DNA from: CAZZNQ01 sp964655775
GTDB taxonomy: Bacteria > Planctomycetota > Brocadiia > SM23-32
NCBI GenBank assembly: GCA_964655775.1
Contig: CAZZNQ010000047.1
Coordinates: 1-31,667 of the forward strand
DNA: 31,667 nt
Direction of reading: 5' to 3'
The number at the start of each line of letters is the position of its first letter. The first letter of the stretch is position 1. The notes beneath the pieces were generated by a model, which saw nothing but the letters and a program-made list of their open reading frames with translations, was not told the DNA's origin and did not search any database. The position numbers and the translations under genes were made by a program. Below, one piece after another: positions 15,848-24,055 of the stretch.

Positions 15848-17686
15848 CTACAACCCGCCGGCAGAGCCGATCGGTTCGCCCAGCGTCAGGCTCTCAATCT
15901 TGTCCGCGTCCATACTTCGGCATAGATGCTGTCTGTGGGCATCCTGCGCAAGAAGCACGCGGTCCGTCTGGCTGTAGAACCAGGCGATGTAGCGCGACGC
16001 GGCGGCCGCCATGTAGTCGTCCTGCGTGGCGTCTCCTACCGCGCGGGCGTAGTCGCACAGGTAGAGGCCCGTTGTGCGCAGCCCCAGCAGCCACGCGCCG
16101 GCCAGTGCGGTGAGGCCCAACGGCCCCGGCGTCGCCACAATCAGTTCGTCGAAGCGTTCGGCCTCGACATAGGCCATGATGTCCAGGAACGGCGGGAACG
16201 GCAGGGAAGCTTCCATATTCGCAGGCACCCGGAACACGCCGACGGGCTCGAACGTTTTTGCCGGGAGCCTGCTCTCATGTGCCTCGCCGCTGCAGAGGAT
16301 GAGGGTGATGTCCATCCCGCGTCCCCGCGCGCAGGACTCGGCCATGCGGATCAGTCGGTCCGTCTCGAGCTTCGGCCCGCAGGCGTCCACGAACATGGCC
16401 CGCTTGCGCGACTTGTGCAGGTACTGAGTGAGCCCGAAATGCCGGGCCACTCGGTCGACGAGCGGGTCGTCCTTGTGCAGCGTCTTGAACGAGGCGAAGT
16501 ACGGCGCGATCCCGAACGCGACGAAGCCCAGCGAGGAGACGGCCTGGAAGCCTCCCATCAGGTCGCCGCCGCTTACGGCGGTCAGGCTCTCGGTCACCAG
16601 GGCGTAGCTGATCTGGTGACTTATGGACGCCGCCTTTCGGAAGATGCGGTCCGCATGGTCCCTGGCGGGGAGTGCGCCGGCCGTCTCCCCCTGTCCCCGG
16701 GAGCCGGCCATGAGCTTGCTGAACTCGTCGGCGAGCACGCGTTCGATCGTGCTGAGGCGGCGCCCGGCCAGATTGCGCAGGAAGCCGCCGGCAATGCCCT
16801 TCAGCCATCCCCTGGACGCCTTCTCCGCCTCCGGATCCTCCAGCAGGCCGTCCAGCAGGGCACCGAGCATGATCTTGTTCGCTCGGGAGGACGATGCGAA
16901 TCGCTCCCGGTAGTAGCCGTAAGCTATCTCGTAGAGGCGGTGGGCGAACTGCATTGCCGTGGCGGCGTTGCCGACGGCCTCGTGGCGGCCCGCACGCAGA
17001 TGTTCAAGGAACTCGTCAACGTTGGCGGCCCGGGGGGTAACCGTGCAGGCGCCGCCGATGTACAGGCCGCTGTGATCGTCGCTTCCGCCGGTGAGCGACT
17101 TGCTCCAGGGAGCCACCCCCCGGGGGGTGATTCCGTGGCGGTCGGCCATACGCTCGATGTCCCTGGGGGCAAGGCCCGCAACCGCGCCGTCGAACACGCG
17201 CAACATACGTTCGGACACGCTGCCGTTTATGCCCTCGAAGGTGTTGAACAGCAGCAGGAGCTTCTCCAGGTTCTCCGGACTCATCCTGCTGTTCATCTGG
17301 TAGAGGGGGTGGGCGATCGCGTGCGGGATGCCTTCATCGAACAGCAGATCGCGCAGGTCGTAGACGCTGGTGCGCGCTTGCTGTATGTCCTCGAACTGCG
17401 ACTCGCTGATTCCCCAGACCAGACAGTGAAGCTTGCAGCCGTCCTCGGGGAAATACGTGGTGACTTCGGACGATATGAACGCGCCCGGCAGGTGGGCTAT
17501 TTCCAGGGCGCCGTCGATGCTGTTGTGGTCGGTGATGGTCACGAAGTCCTGACCGCGTGCGCGGCAGGTGCGATATATCTCAGCCGGCTCGACGAAGCTC
17601 TCCGGTGCGCCTATTCGCCGCAGAAGCCATTCGCTGGGCCGGTCGGAATACTTGCTGTGAACGTGGAGGTCCGCTGCAGACCGCAT
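15848..17686 (-). CDS. PHP-domain phosphoesterase fused to half a GT-B glycosyltransferase
   Basis: A 612-residue hybrid. Residues 1-240 are a PHP metal-dependent phosphoesterase domain with its motifs: H8 and H10 ('DLHVHS'), D15, D53/H54 ('ITDHNS'), E74 ('SSEVTT'), H126 ('AIAHP') and D203/D204/H205 ('GSDDHSG'). Residues 240-420 are helical and unassigned. Residues 428-595 resemble only the N-terminal (acceptor) Rossmann half of GT4 enzymes: 'ELIVATPGPLGLTAL' aligns with the same segment of the neighbouring GT4 protein. The donor-binding half and EX7E pair are missing, and the gene ends there. ATG 17686 follows 'AAGGAGGCGACACA', an excellent ribosome site. First gene of the PHP–GT4–PAP2 unit. 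Confidence 0.8.
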   Translation of the reverse strand: MRSAADLHVHSKYSDRPSEWLLRRIGAPESFVEPAEIYRTCRARGQDFVTITDHNSIDGALEIAHLPGAFISSEVTTYFPEDGCKLHCLVWGISESQFEDIQQARTSVYDLRDLLFDEGIPHAIAHPLYQMNSRMSPENLEKLLLLFNTFEGINGSVSERMLRVFDGAVAGLAPRDIERMADRHGITPRGVAPWSKSLTGGSDDHSGLYIGGACTVTPRAANVDEFLEHLRAGRHEAVGNAATAMQFAHRLYEIAYGYYRERFASSSRANKIMLGALLDGLLEDPEAEKASRGWLKGIAGGFLRNLAGRRLSTIERVLADEFSKLMAGSRGQGETAGALPARDHADRIFRKAASISHQISYALVTESLTAVSGGDLMGGFQAVSSLGFVAFGIAPYFASFKTLHKDDPLVDRVARHFGLTQYLHKSRKRAMFVDACGPKLETDRLIRMAESCARGRGMDITLILCSGEAHESRLPAKTFEPVGVFRVPANMEASLPFPPFLDIMAYVEAERFDELIVATPGPLGLTALAGAWLLGLRTTGLYLCDYARAVGDATQDDYMAAAASRYIAWFYSQTDRVLLAQDAHRQHLCRSMDADKIESLTLGEPIGSAGGL

Positions 17687-17740
17687 TGTGTCGCCTCCTT
17701 GGGTATGGTGACTCCTAACATCTTTGCTAATAGTGATTTG

Positions 17741-17761
17741 GGGCACGCTAGGGCCACGCTA
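17741..17761. repeat. Short direct repeat upstream of the PHP gene
   Basis: GGGCACGCTA (17741-17750) is followed at once by GGGCCACGCTA (17751-17761). It lies in the divergent intergenic space, next to an unusually AT-rich pocket (17712-17740), where the promoter of the PHP operon would be expected. It may be a regulator site; no clear -35/-10 pair was found on the minus strand. Confidence 0.35.
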
Positions 17762-17809
17762 GAAGCGCGATAATCCCGCGACATGCCCCGGAACAGTGCC
17801 CTGAGGCCG

Positions 17810-17839
17810 TTGCGCTCGCGAGTCGCCGGTGGGTATGAT
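17810..17839 (+). promoter_or_regulatory. Promoter of the GT2 glycosyltransferase gene
   Basis: TTGCGC (17810-17815), 18-bp spacer, TATGAT (17834-17839). It predicts transcription from about 17846, which supports the ATG at 17900 and not the upstream in-frame ATG at 17783. Confidence 0.55.
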
Positions 17840-17899
17840 GGGCACGATGAGCGCCGGCAGGGGGGCCGACGTCCGTTTCGCCTGGCAGAGGATCAAGCG

Positions 17900-19213
17900 A
17901 TGCTTGTGACCGAAGGCAGCGAGTCGAAGAAAGGCCGCGTCGTCTACGTGGCGTCGGGGGCGGCCGTTCTCGGTGCGGCGGCGTCGCTGCCGTTCTGGTG
18001 GGTGACCGGCGCCGGCGCAGTCCTGTGGGGGTGCCTGTTCCTCGCCGGCGGCATGGTGCTCCGGAGCTACGTCTACTCCACCGTGGGGCGCTTCCTGCGC
18101 CCTCCGCACTTCGGCGAGCTCGAGCGGCGCCCTGGCATCAGCTTCATCATCCCTTGCCTGAATGAACTGCCGTCTCTGCGCAACACCGTGCCCCGCATGT
18201 TCGACCTGGCCTACGAGGGGAAGCTTCGCTTCTGCTACGTGGTAGAGGGGGCGTCGACCGACGGGAGTCTGGGCTACCTGCAGCAGCAGGCCGAGGCGGA
18301 CCCGCGCATCCACGTGATCGAGAAGACCACCCCGCCCGGCGGGCGCGGGGCGGCGGTTCAGAACGGACTGGACCACGCGCCCGAACTGGAACTGGTCGGC
18401 TTCCTGGATGCGGACCACGTCCTGGAACAGGATTCGTTCGACGAGATGGTCCGAGGGTTGGCCTCCGGCGATGGCCCGCCGGCACTGCAGGGCCGCTGCG
18501 CAACGATCCCCGACGGGAACCTGCTCAGTCGGGTATTGACGGTCGAGCGCGCGTGGATGGAGCGAGTGGAACTGGACGTGACGCCCCGGCTGGGCGGGCT
18601 ATGCCTGTTCGGCGGCGGGCAGGGCTTCTTCCGCCGAGAGGTGTTGGAGGAAACCGGACTGCGGATCGACGAGTCCATGATCCTGGACGACATCGATCTC
18701 TCCATCGAGATGGCCCTGCGCGGCTACCGGGTACGTTACGACCCCGGAATTGTGACGCACTCCACGCAGCCCGGCACCTTCGGCGAATTCCTCGACCAGC
18801 GCTCCCGTTGGATCCGGGGCTGGATTCAGCTTCTCTCCAAGTTCTGGGCGGCACCGTTGCGCAGGCGGGCAGCCCCTCTTCGGCTACGGGCCGACCTGGT
18901 GCGCCTGCTTCTTACGCCCTTTGGCGGCGTGCTGCTCTTCCTGGGTTTCGGCTCGGGGCTTGCGTCGCTGGTGGCGGGAGGGGGGACGGTGCCGCCGTGG
19001 CTGGCGGCCGCGGGCGTTCTCTGGCCGTTCTCCATGGGGCTCGGGCCCTACCTGGCCGGATCGGAGCGCATCCGACCCCGCACGCTGCTGCCGACGTTGG
19101 TGGGCCTGCCGTTGCTACTGTACGCTTATTGCGCGCTGGCGGCGGCGTCCATCGTGGAGGGCTGGATACTGAGGATGCCCGTGCGCTACGCGAAGACGAA
19201 CAAACCGGGCTGA
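17900..19213 (+). CDS. Processive GT2 membrane glycosyltransferase
   Basis: A 437-residue GT2 enzyme of the cellulose/hyaluronan synthase type. Two membrane spans lead (about 15-55), then the GT-A core with 'SFIIPCLNE' (81-89), the D-x-D D170/D172 ('FLDADHV'), the acidic catalytic segment 'LDDIDLS' (D263, D264, D266) and Q300-R303-W304 ('QRSRWIRG'). Hydrophobic spans follow to the C-terminus. The QxxRW motif marks processive or membrane-embedded synthases that extrude a polysaccharide or glycosylate a lipid. I chose ATG 17900, behind 'AGAGGA', because the promoter lies upstream of it and the 39 residues before it are not protein-like. It converges with the next gene, 7 nt between stops. Confidence 0.85.
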   Translation: MLVTEGSESKKGRVVYVASGAAVLGAAASLPFWWVTGAGAVLWGCLFLAGGMVLRSYVYSTVGRFLRPPHFGELERRPGISFIIPCLNELPSLRNTVPRMFDLAYEGKLRFCYVVEGASTDGSLGYLQQQAEADPRIHVIEKTTPPGGRGAAVQNGLDHAPELELVGFLDADHVLEQDSFDEMVRGLASGDGPPALQGRCATIPDGNLLSRVLTVERAWMERVELDVTPRLGGLCLFGGGQGFFRREVLEETGLRIDESMILDDIDLSIEMALRGYRVRYDPGIVTHSTQPGTFGEFLDQRSRWIRGWIQLLSKFWAAPLRRRAAPLRLRADLVRLLLTPFGGVLLFLGFGSGLASLVAGGGTVPPWLAAAGVLWPFSMGLGPYLAGSERIRPRTLLPTLVGLPLLLYAYCALAAASIVEGWILRMPVRYAKTNKPG

Positions 19214-19220
19214 CGGGGCT

Positions 19221-20591
19221 CTACTGCGCGGCCCGGCTGTGGCGGTAGCGTTCCCACATCTCCTGGACGAACCGGTCCCACACTTGCCCCTGCCTCAGAT
19301 AGCTGGCGGAGAAATCCCACCCCTTTGCATCCTTGATCCGCTCGACGAACCTGGCGTCGTCCTCGGTCATCCAGCGGTCGGCGTAGGCCAGGAACGCGTC
19401 GTGGTCCCAGGTCTCCTCGGCGCCCAACAGCCGTATGGCCAGGGCCTCCCCAACCCAGGCGACGCTGGTGCAGCAGCGTCGGTAGCTCTCGCCCAGGCGG
19501 CCGGGCCACTTCTCGGGCGGCAGGTGTTCGTACGGTCCCCAATCCGGCCTGCCTTTGCGCCCTTCCTTGCCCACGTGCCCCGCATATACCACGTCGGCGC
19601 CGGTCCAGCTCTTGCCGAACATGGTCTGCATGTCTTCGGCGAACTTCACGTTCGGGTACGTCTCGTATGGGTTCTGCATCTCCTCATCGCCCAGCATTAT
19701 GCCGGCGAAGACGATGAGCAACTTGCGCCCGCTGCCGTGGCCGCCGTGTGCCGGCCAGCCCGGATATCCGGCTTCGATGACTCCCCAGAGATCGATGCCG
19801 ACCTGCACCACGTTGATCAGCAGGTCTTCTTTCTCTTTCTGCGGGGAATCGCAGCAGAGCAGCAGCGTGGCGATCGCGGCCGCCCGGGCGTATTCGCGGC
19901 CGTAGGCGGGGCCGTTCTCGACGGGCATCGCGAACCCGTCGAAGGCTATGTCGATCCAGGGGCGCTGGAAGATCCGTTCCCAGTCGCTGAGCTTGGGGGT
20001 GTGCTCAACCCTGGGCAGGCTGGGCAGGCGGTCGCGTTTCAGGTTCCGGGCCAGGTAAATCGTGTTCTCGGTGTCGCAGTATGCCGGGCGAAAGGCGTCG
20101 GGCGGAAGCGGCTTGTCGACGCAGGTAAGAACGGCGGCTGTGCGCACGGCGCTCAGCGCCTTATCGCTGCGGCGGATCAGGCGGACCATCTGGTTCATCT
20201 TGTCGACGCTGATGGTCGACACCAGCGAGTCGCCGGGCTTCATCTCGATCGGCGGGCGGGCGCCCTGGTCGGCGCGGTAGCGATCACCGGGCGTGCGGCT
20301 GTCGAAGGCGACGCGCCCGTTGGCGGATGGGTTGAGTTCTGACCCGTTCCGGCCGTCGTCGCCGTACCGCGGTTCGGGATCTATCGACTTCACGACCACC
20401 GGCCCGACCACGTAGTAGTCGCCGTTCACGAAACGGCCAACCTCGGCCTTTTCCGCAAATCGCCACGTGATACCGTACTGGCTCACCGTGTCGGTCTTCT
20501 TGGTTTCGGCCGCGCGGCAAGGGACCGAACCGAAGAATGCGGCCAGCAGGATGGAGACCACCGCCATCCTGGCAGATCCCGATGAATCCAT
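19221..20591 (-). CDS. Exported protein of unknown function
   Basis: A 456-residue protein with a signal peptide (MDSSGSARMAVVSILLAAFF, cleavage probably after 'PCRA'). I do not recognise a catalytic family. The mature part begins with a beta-rich region ('GRFVNGDYYVVGPVVV', 'DDGRNGSELNPS', 'PGDSLVSTIS'), then a helical, aromatic-rich region to the end ('WERIFQRPWIDIAFDG', 'GHGSGRKLLIVFAG'). The beta-rich start may bind a polysaccharide and the helical part may be a lyase- or glycosidase-like toroid, but this is a guess. ATG 20591 follows 'GGGAGGAGG' closely, giving a clean start, and its own promoter lies about 100 nt upstream. It appears to be a single-gene unit. Confidence 0.65.
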   Translation of the reverse strand: MDSSGSARMAVVSILLAAFFGSVPCRAAETKKTDTVSQYGITWRFAEKAEVGRFVNGDYYVVGPVVVKSIDPEPRYGDDGRNGSELNPSANGRVAFDSRTPGDRYRADQGARPPIEMKPGDSLVSTISVDKMNQMVRLIRRSDKALSAVRTAAVLTCVDKPLPPDAFRPAYCDTENTIYLARNLKRDRLPSLPRVEHTPKLSDWERIFQRPWIDIAFDGFAMPVENGPAYGREYARAAAIATLLLCCDSPQKEKEDLLINVVQVGIDLWGVIEAGYPGWPAHGGHGSGRKLLIVFAGIMLGDEEMQNPYETYPNVKFAEDMQTMFGKSWTGADVVYAGHVGKEGRKGRPDWGPYEHLPPEKWPGRLGESYRRCCTSVAWVGEALAIRLLGAEETWDHDAFLAYADRWMTEDDARFVERIKDAKGWDFSASYLRQGQVWDRFVQEMWERYRHSRAAQ

Positions 20592-20697
20592 GAACCTCCT
20601 CCCAGAGTTCCTTTTGGCGGTTGACCGCATCCCGCCGACGCGGATTCGCTGCCGTTCGAAGCCCAGCATGTGTCGCGACAACATCAGCACGGTAGGC

Positions 20698-20726
20698 ATT
20701 TTACGCCGAAATCGTCTGTCGCGCAA
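20698..20726 (-). promoter_or_regulatory. Promoter of the exported-protein gene
   Basis: Minus strand TTGCGC (20726-20721), 17-bp spacer, TAAAAT (20703-20698). It lies back to back with the gcv promoter; the two -35 boxes are 31 bp apart. Confidence 0.65.
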
Positions 20727-20757
20727 TCCGATGCTGCGCGTCTGCGGGATGCAAAGG

Positions 20758-20786
20758 TTGACAGCGCGCGGGGGCTGACGTATCAT
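20758..20786 (+). promoter_or_regulatory. Promoter of the glycine cleavage operon
   Basis: TTGACA (20758-20763), 17-bp spacer, TATCAT (20781-20786). The leader from about 20793 to the ATG at 20851 is under 60 nt, too short for a tandem glycine riboswitch, and no such structure was seen. Confidence 0.75.
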
Positions 20787-20850
20787 CCGGCCCTGTCGTT
20801 ACCGCCCCATCGTATTCACCGACGCCACTAGTCTGTACGGAGGGCATCGC

Positions 20851-21252
20851 ATGGCTGACCAGGTCGACGTGCCGGAAGGTATGTACTATACCGAGGATCA
20901 CGAATGGGTGCGCCTGGACGGGGACACGGCAACGGTCGGCATCACCGACCATGCCCAGGGGGCGCTCGGCGACATCACTTACGTGGAACTGCCCCCGGTG
21001 GGCGACAAGGTAAACCAGTTTGAGGAGCTCGCCGCCGTGGAGTCCGCCAAGGCGGCGGCCGACGTCTACTCGCCGATCTCGGGCACCGTCAGTGAGGTGA
21101 ACACGGATCTGGAGGACAGCCCCGAAATCGTGAACGAAGACCCGTACGGTGAGGGCTGGATCTGCCGGCTGTCGGAGGTGGAGCCCGGCGCACTGTCGGA
21201 GTTGTTGACGGCCGAGCAGTACCGCGAGCTTCTGGAAAGGGAGACGCAGTGA
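20851..21252 (+). CDS. gcvH: Glycine cleavage system H protein
   Basis: A 133-residue lipoyl-carrier protein. The lipoylated lysine is K67 in 'VESAKAAADVYSP', and the family start 'YYTEDHEWVRL' is at 12-22. It shuttles the aminomethyl group from the P protein to the T protein and is reoxidised by dihydrolipoamide dehydrogenase, which is not in this window. ATG 20851 follows 'ACGGAGGG'. It is the first gene of the operon and overlaps gcvPA by 4 nt (GTGA). Confidence 0.95.
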   Translation: MADQVDVPEGMYYTEDHEWVRLDGDTATVGITDHAQGALGDITYVELPPVGDKVNQFEELAAVESAKAAADVYSPISGTVSEVNTDLEDSPEIVNEDPYGEGWICRLSEVEPGALSELLTAEQYRELLERETQ

Positions 21253-22577
21253 GCTACGTCGCCAACACGAACGAACAGCGCAAGGAGATGCTGCGCGACA
21301 TCGGCTGCACGATGGACGACTTGTTCCGGGCGGTGCGCCCCGAACTTCGGCCGACCAGTTTCGAGGTGGGGGACGGGCGTTCCGAACTCGAAGTTCGCCA
21401 GCACCTGCAGGGGCTGAGTGAGAAGAACCGCTCGGACCTCGTGAGCTTCCTGGGCGGGGGGTTCTACGATCATTTCATCCCCGCCGTCGTGGATGAGGTC
21501 GTGCGCCGCGGGGAGTTCGCCACGGCATACACCCCCTATCAGCCCGAGGCGAGCCAGGGCTCGCTGCAGGCGATATACGAGTTTCAGTCCGCCCTGTGCC
21601 GGCTGAAGGGCATGGAGGTGGCCAATGCGAGCCTGTACGACGGCGGGACGGCGCTGTTCGAGGCCATGATGATGGCGTTGCGCATCACGGGCCGGCCAAG
21701 GATCATCCTGGACGAGTCCGTCAACCCCATCTACCGCAAGATGCTGCGCTCCTATACCAGCAATCTGGCCATCGAGTTCAGCACGTTCCCCTCGAAGAAC
21801 GGCCTCGTCGACCGAGAACGCATCGCCGACTACCTGGACGAGAACACGGCCGGCATCATCGTGCAGAACCCGAACTTCTTCGGATGCGTGGACGACTTCA
21901 GCGACATCGCCGAGATGGCCCATGAAGCCGGCGCGCTGCTGATCGTCGCCTGCTATCCCGTCTCGCTGTCCTTACTCAAGACGCCCGGGGAGATGGGCGC
22001 CGACATCGCCACGGCGGAAGGGCAGTCACTGGGCCTCCCGCTCTGTTTCGGCGGCCCGTACCTGGGACTGATGGCCACCCGCACGGAGTACGTCCGCAAG
22101 ATGCCGGGCCGCATTGCGGGCCGCACCGTGGACAGCGAAGGGCGGCAGGCGTTTGTGCTGACGCTGCAGGCCCGCGAGCAGCACGTCCGCCGCGCCAAGG
22201 CCACCAGCAACATCTGCACCAATGAGTCGCTCTGCGCCATCGCCGCGCTGGTGTACCTGACGGTCATGGGCAAGAAAGGCTTCGTGCGCCTGGGTCGGCT
22301 CTGCGCGGCCAAAGCGGAATACGCGCGCAAACGCCTCCTGGAAGTGCCCGGGGTGACGACACGGTTCGATGCCCCGATCTTCAACGAGTTCGTGATCGAT
22401 CTGCCGTGCCCTGCCGCCGACGTCGTCAACGACCTGATCGAGCACGGCTTCGCCGCCGGATTCCCGCTCAGTCGCTACTACCGCGGGATGGACAACGCAC
22501 TGCTGGTCGGCGTCACCGAGAAGCGCACGAAGAGGGAGATAGGCATGCTGGCCGAGACGCTGGAGGAACTGCTGTGA
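21249..22577 (+). CDS. gcvPA: Glycine dehydrogenase (decarboxylating) subunit 1
   Basis: A 442-residue alpha subunit of the two-subunit P protein, which decarboxylates glycine and loads its methylamine on the H protein. The signature 'TAYTPYQPEASQGSLQ' is at 92-107 and 'LYDGGTALFEA' at 129-139. This subunit lacks the PLP lysine, which is supplied by subunit 2, as is normal for the split enzyme. The start is GTG at 21249 in a GTGA overlap with gcvH, after 'AAGGGAGACGCA'. The end overlaps gcvPB in the same way, so the subunits are made in equal amounts by coupling. Confidence 0.95.
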   Translation: MSYVANTNEQRKEMLRDIGCTMDDLFRAVRPELRPTSFEVGDGRSELEVRQHLQGLSEKNRSDLVSFLGGGFYDHFIPAVVDEVVRRGEFATAYTPYQPEASQGSLQAIYEFQSALCRLKGMEVANASLYDGGTALFEAMMMALRITGRPRIILDESVNPIYRKMLRSYTSNLAIEFSTFPSKNGLVDRERIADYLDENTAGIIVQNPNFFGCVDDFSDIAEMAHEAGALLIVACYPVSLSLLKTPGEMGADIATAEGQSLGLPLCFGGPYLGLMATRTEYVRKMPGRIAGRTVDSEGRQAFVLTLQAREQHVRRAKATSNICTNESLCAIAALVYLTVMGKKGFVRLGRLCAAKAEYARKRLLEVPGVTTRFDAPIFNEFVIDLPCPAADVVNDLIEHGFAAGFPLSRYYRGMDNALLVGVTEKRTKREIGMLAETLEELL

Positions 22578-24016
22578 AGCTGATATTCGACAAGAGCGTT
22601 CCCGGCCGACGGGCCGTCCGGCTGCCCGGCCACGATGTTCCGGAGACCGGTGAGATCGACGAATCGTTGTGTCGCGCCACACCGGCCGAGCTTCCGGAGG
22701 TATCCGAGCTGGATACCATCCGCCACTTCACCCGGCTCTCGCACCTGAACTTCTCGGTGGACTCGCATTTCTATCCCCTCGGTTCCTGCACCATGAAGTA
22801 CAACCCGAAGGTCTGCGAGAACGTCGCCCGGCTGCCGGGCTTCGCGGAACTTCACCCCCTGCTGCCGCAGCTCAGGGGCGGCGGGTTGTTGACGCAGGGC
22901 GCGCTTGCAGTGCTGTACGAATGCGAGAGACTGCTCTGCGATATCACCGGCATGACGCGCTTCACCATGCAGCCGCTTGCCGGCGCGCACGGCGAGTTGA
23001 CGGGCATCATGATGATGGCCGCCTACCATCGCAAGCAGGGCCGCAAGCGGCGCACCGTGCTGGTGCCGGATTCGTCTCACGGCACAAACCCCGCCAGCGC
23101 GGCGATCGCTGGCTACGAGGTGGTCTCCGTGGCGTCGAACGAGAAGGGCTGCGTGGACCTGGACGACCTGCAGGACAAGCTGGACGAGGACGCCGCCGGC
23201 ATGATGATGACCTGCCCGAATACCCTCGGCCTGTTTGAGTCCGACGTCGACGAGATAGCCCGGCGCGTGCACGACGTGGGCGGGCTGATGTACTACGACG
23301 GCGCCAATCTGAACGCCATCTGCGGCAAGTGCCGGCCCGGGGATCTGGGCTTCGACATCGTGCATCTGAACCTCCACAAGACCTTCGGCACGCCGCACGG
23401 CTCCGGCGGGCCGGGGGCGGGACCGGTGGGGGTGAGACCGCAGCTCGAGCCGTTCCTGCCCGTCTCGCTGGTGGTGAAACGCGAGGACGGAACCTACGCG
23501 CTGGAATACGACCGGGCCGATTCGATCGGCTACATAGCGCCGTTCTACGGCAACTTCGGCGTGATACTGCGCGCCTACGCCTACATACTCAGCCTGGGCC
23601 GCGAGGGGCTGGTCGAGGTCGCGGAGAACGCCGTGCTGAACGCAAACTACCTCATGGAACTCCTGCGTCCGCTGTTCGCCGTCGCCTGCGAGGGGCGGTG
23701 CATGCACGAGTTCGTCGCCTCGGCTGCGGAGCAGGCCCGGCAGGGGTGCACGGCAAACGACATCGCCAAGGCGCTGATCGACCGCGGGTTCCATCCGCCG
23801 ACCGTCTACTTCCCGCTCATCGTCAAAGAAGCCATGATGATAGAGCCGACCGAGACCGAGTCCAAGGAGACCCTCGACGCCTTCGCCGAGGCGATGGCGG
23901 AAATCGCACGCCTGGCAACAGAGGACCCGGAAGCCCTGCAGAACGCGCCGCAGCATGCGCCGGTCTCGCGCGTGGACCTCACCAAGGCGGAGCGACAGAA
24001 GGATCTGCGGGTCTGA
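22574..24016 (+). CDS. gcvPB: Glycine dehydrogenase (decarboxylating) subunit 2
   Basis: A 480-residue beta subunit of the P protein carrying the PLP cofactor. The Schiff-base lysine is K269 in 'HLNLHKTFGTPHG', and 'SHFYPLGSCTMKYNP' at 64-78 is a hallmark of this subunit. The start is GTG at 22574, in a GTGA overlap with gcvPA; an open frame continues upstream to 22406 but lies inside gcvPA. Followed by gcvT after 39 nt. Confidence 0.95.
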   Translation: MKLIFDKSVPGRRAVRLPGHDVPETGEIDESLCRATPAELPEVSELDTIRHFTRLSHLNFSVDSHFYPLGSCTMKYNPKVCENVARLPGFAELHPLLPQLRGGGLLTQGALAVLYECERLLCDITGMTRFTMQPLAGAHGELTGIMMMAAYHRKQGRKRRTVLVPDSSHGTNPASAAIAGYEVVSVASNEKGCVDLDDLQDKLDEDAAGMMMTCPNTLGLFESDVDEIARRVHDVGGLMYYDGANLNAICGKCRPGDLGFDIVHLNLHKTFGTPHGSGGPGAGPVGVRPQLEPFLPVSLVVKREDGTYALEYDRADSIGYIAPFYGNFGVILRAYAYILSLGREGLVEVAENAVLNANYLMELLRPLFAVACEGRCMHEFVASAAEQARQGCTANDIAKALIDRGFHPPTVYFPLIVKEAMMIEPTETESKETLDAFAEAMAEIARLATEDPEALQNAPQHAPVSRVDLTKAERQKDLRV

Positions 24017-24055
24017 TGTCGCGCCGTGCCATCATCCAGAGAGGGGTAAGCCACA

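Noticed and set aside
15926..17773. 615-residue plus-strand frame opposite the PHP gene
   Set aside because: Shadow frame created by high GC at third positions; the PHP protein on the other strand has all catalytic motifs and a strong ribosome site.
20787..20850. Glycine riboswitch upstream of gcvH
   Set aside because: The leader is about 58 nt and has no tandem aptamer-like structure.
22478..23956. 492-residue minus-strand frame opposite gcvPB
   Set aside because: Shadow of a gene with certain identity. The 634-residue minus frame at 27258-29162 was rejected for the same reason.
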